From Bacteroidales bacterium UBA7574 (GTDB lineage: Bacteria > Bacteroidota > Bacteroidia > Bacteroidales > Paludibacteraceae): DNA of 5,540 nt. Shown here piece after piece: positions 5,481 to 5,540 of the stretch. Numbering within the stretch: the first letter of the stretch is position 1; each line of letters begins with the position of its first letter. The notes beneath the pieces were generated by a model, which was not told where the DNA came from, made no database searches, and saw nothing but the letters and a program-made list of their open reading frames with translations. Position numbers and translations under genes: made by a program. The stretch covers positions 1,095 through 6,634 of the forward strand of contig DLLA01000002.1 of the NCBI GenBank assembly GCA_002479035.1, read 5' to 3'.

Positions 5481-5540
5481 ACGGTACATACACGGTAGAT
5501 ATACGGTTGATATACGGTAGATACACGGTAGATAATCGGT
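5481..5540 (+). repeat. 11-bp tandem array downstream of murG, cut by window edge
   Basis: Five full 11-bp units of consensus ACGGTAGATAT start at 5481, 5492, 5503, 5514 and 5525, followed by a partial sixth (TCGGT). Differences are limited to one or two bases per unit, such as ACGGTACATAC and ACGGTTGATAT. The array continues past the window end. The 35 bp between the murG stop and the array hold no recognisable gene start or terminator. The next cluster gene must begin beyond the window. Confidence 0.85.

Overview
The window is a section of a chromosomal dcw (division and cell wall) cluster from a member of the Bacteroidetes, most likely the order Bacteroidales. This placement rests on remembered protein sequence character. 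MraY has the lineage-style TPLHDHFRTSM loop and a long extra periplasmic loop, MurD ends in SPCCASFDLFKSYEDRGEQF, and FtsW carries SRGGTS. Three of the four start codons lack any Shine-Dalgarno sequence and sit behind A/T- or C-rich leaders, which is usual in this phylum. Coding DNA is roughly half G+C while most gaps are A/T-rich. I cannot fix the genus.

Layout, all on the + strand: 1-109 is non-coding and ends in an A/T-rich heptamer array; mraY is 110-1381; a 202-bp gap holds two inverted copies of a palindromic repeat around a 9-bp tandem array; murD is 1584-2954; a 45-bp gap is almost wholly a C-rich heptamer array; ftsW is 3000-4256; a 64-bp gap ends in the same A/T-rich heptamer array seen before mraY; murG is 4321-5445; the last 95 bp run into an 11-bp tandem array cut by the window edge. 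No gap exceeds 300 bp. I saw no tRNA, rRNA, CRISPR, insertion sequence or convincing promoter or intrinsic terminator.

The four genes form one pathway. MurD adds D-glutamate to UDP-MurNAc-L-Ala in the cytoplasm, MraY moves the finished phospho-MurNAc-pentapeptide onto undecaprenyl phosphate (lipid I), MurG adds GlcNAc (lipid II), and FtsW polymerises lipid II at the septum. The order mraY-murD-ftsW-murG is the conserved one. All four proteins look full length with their catalytic residues in place.

I found no undescribed protein system. The part worth a second look is the non-coding DNA. Every gap carries a short tandem repeat (period 7, 9 or 11 bp), two gaps share a 25-bp stretch differing at one base just before a start codon, and the mraY-murD gap is bounded by a 41-bp inverted pair that touches both genes.
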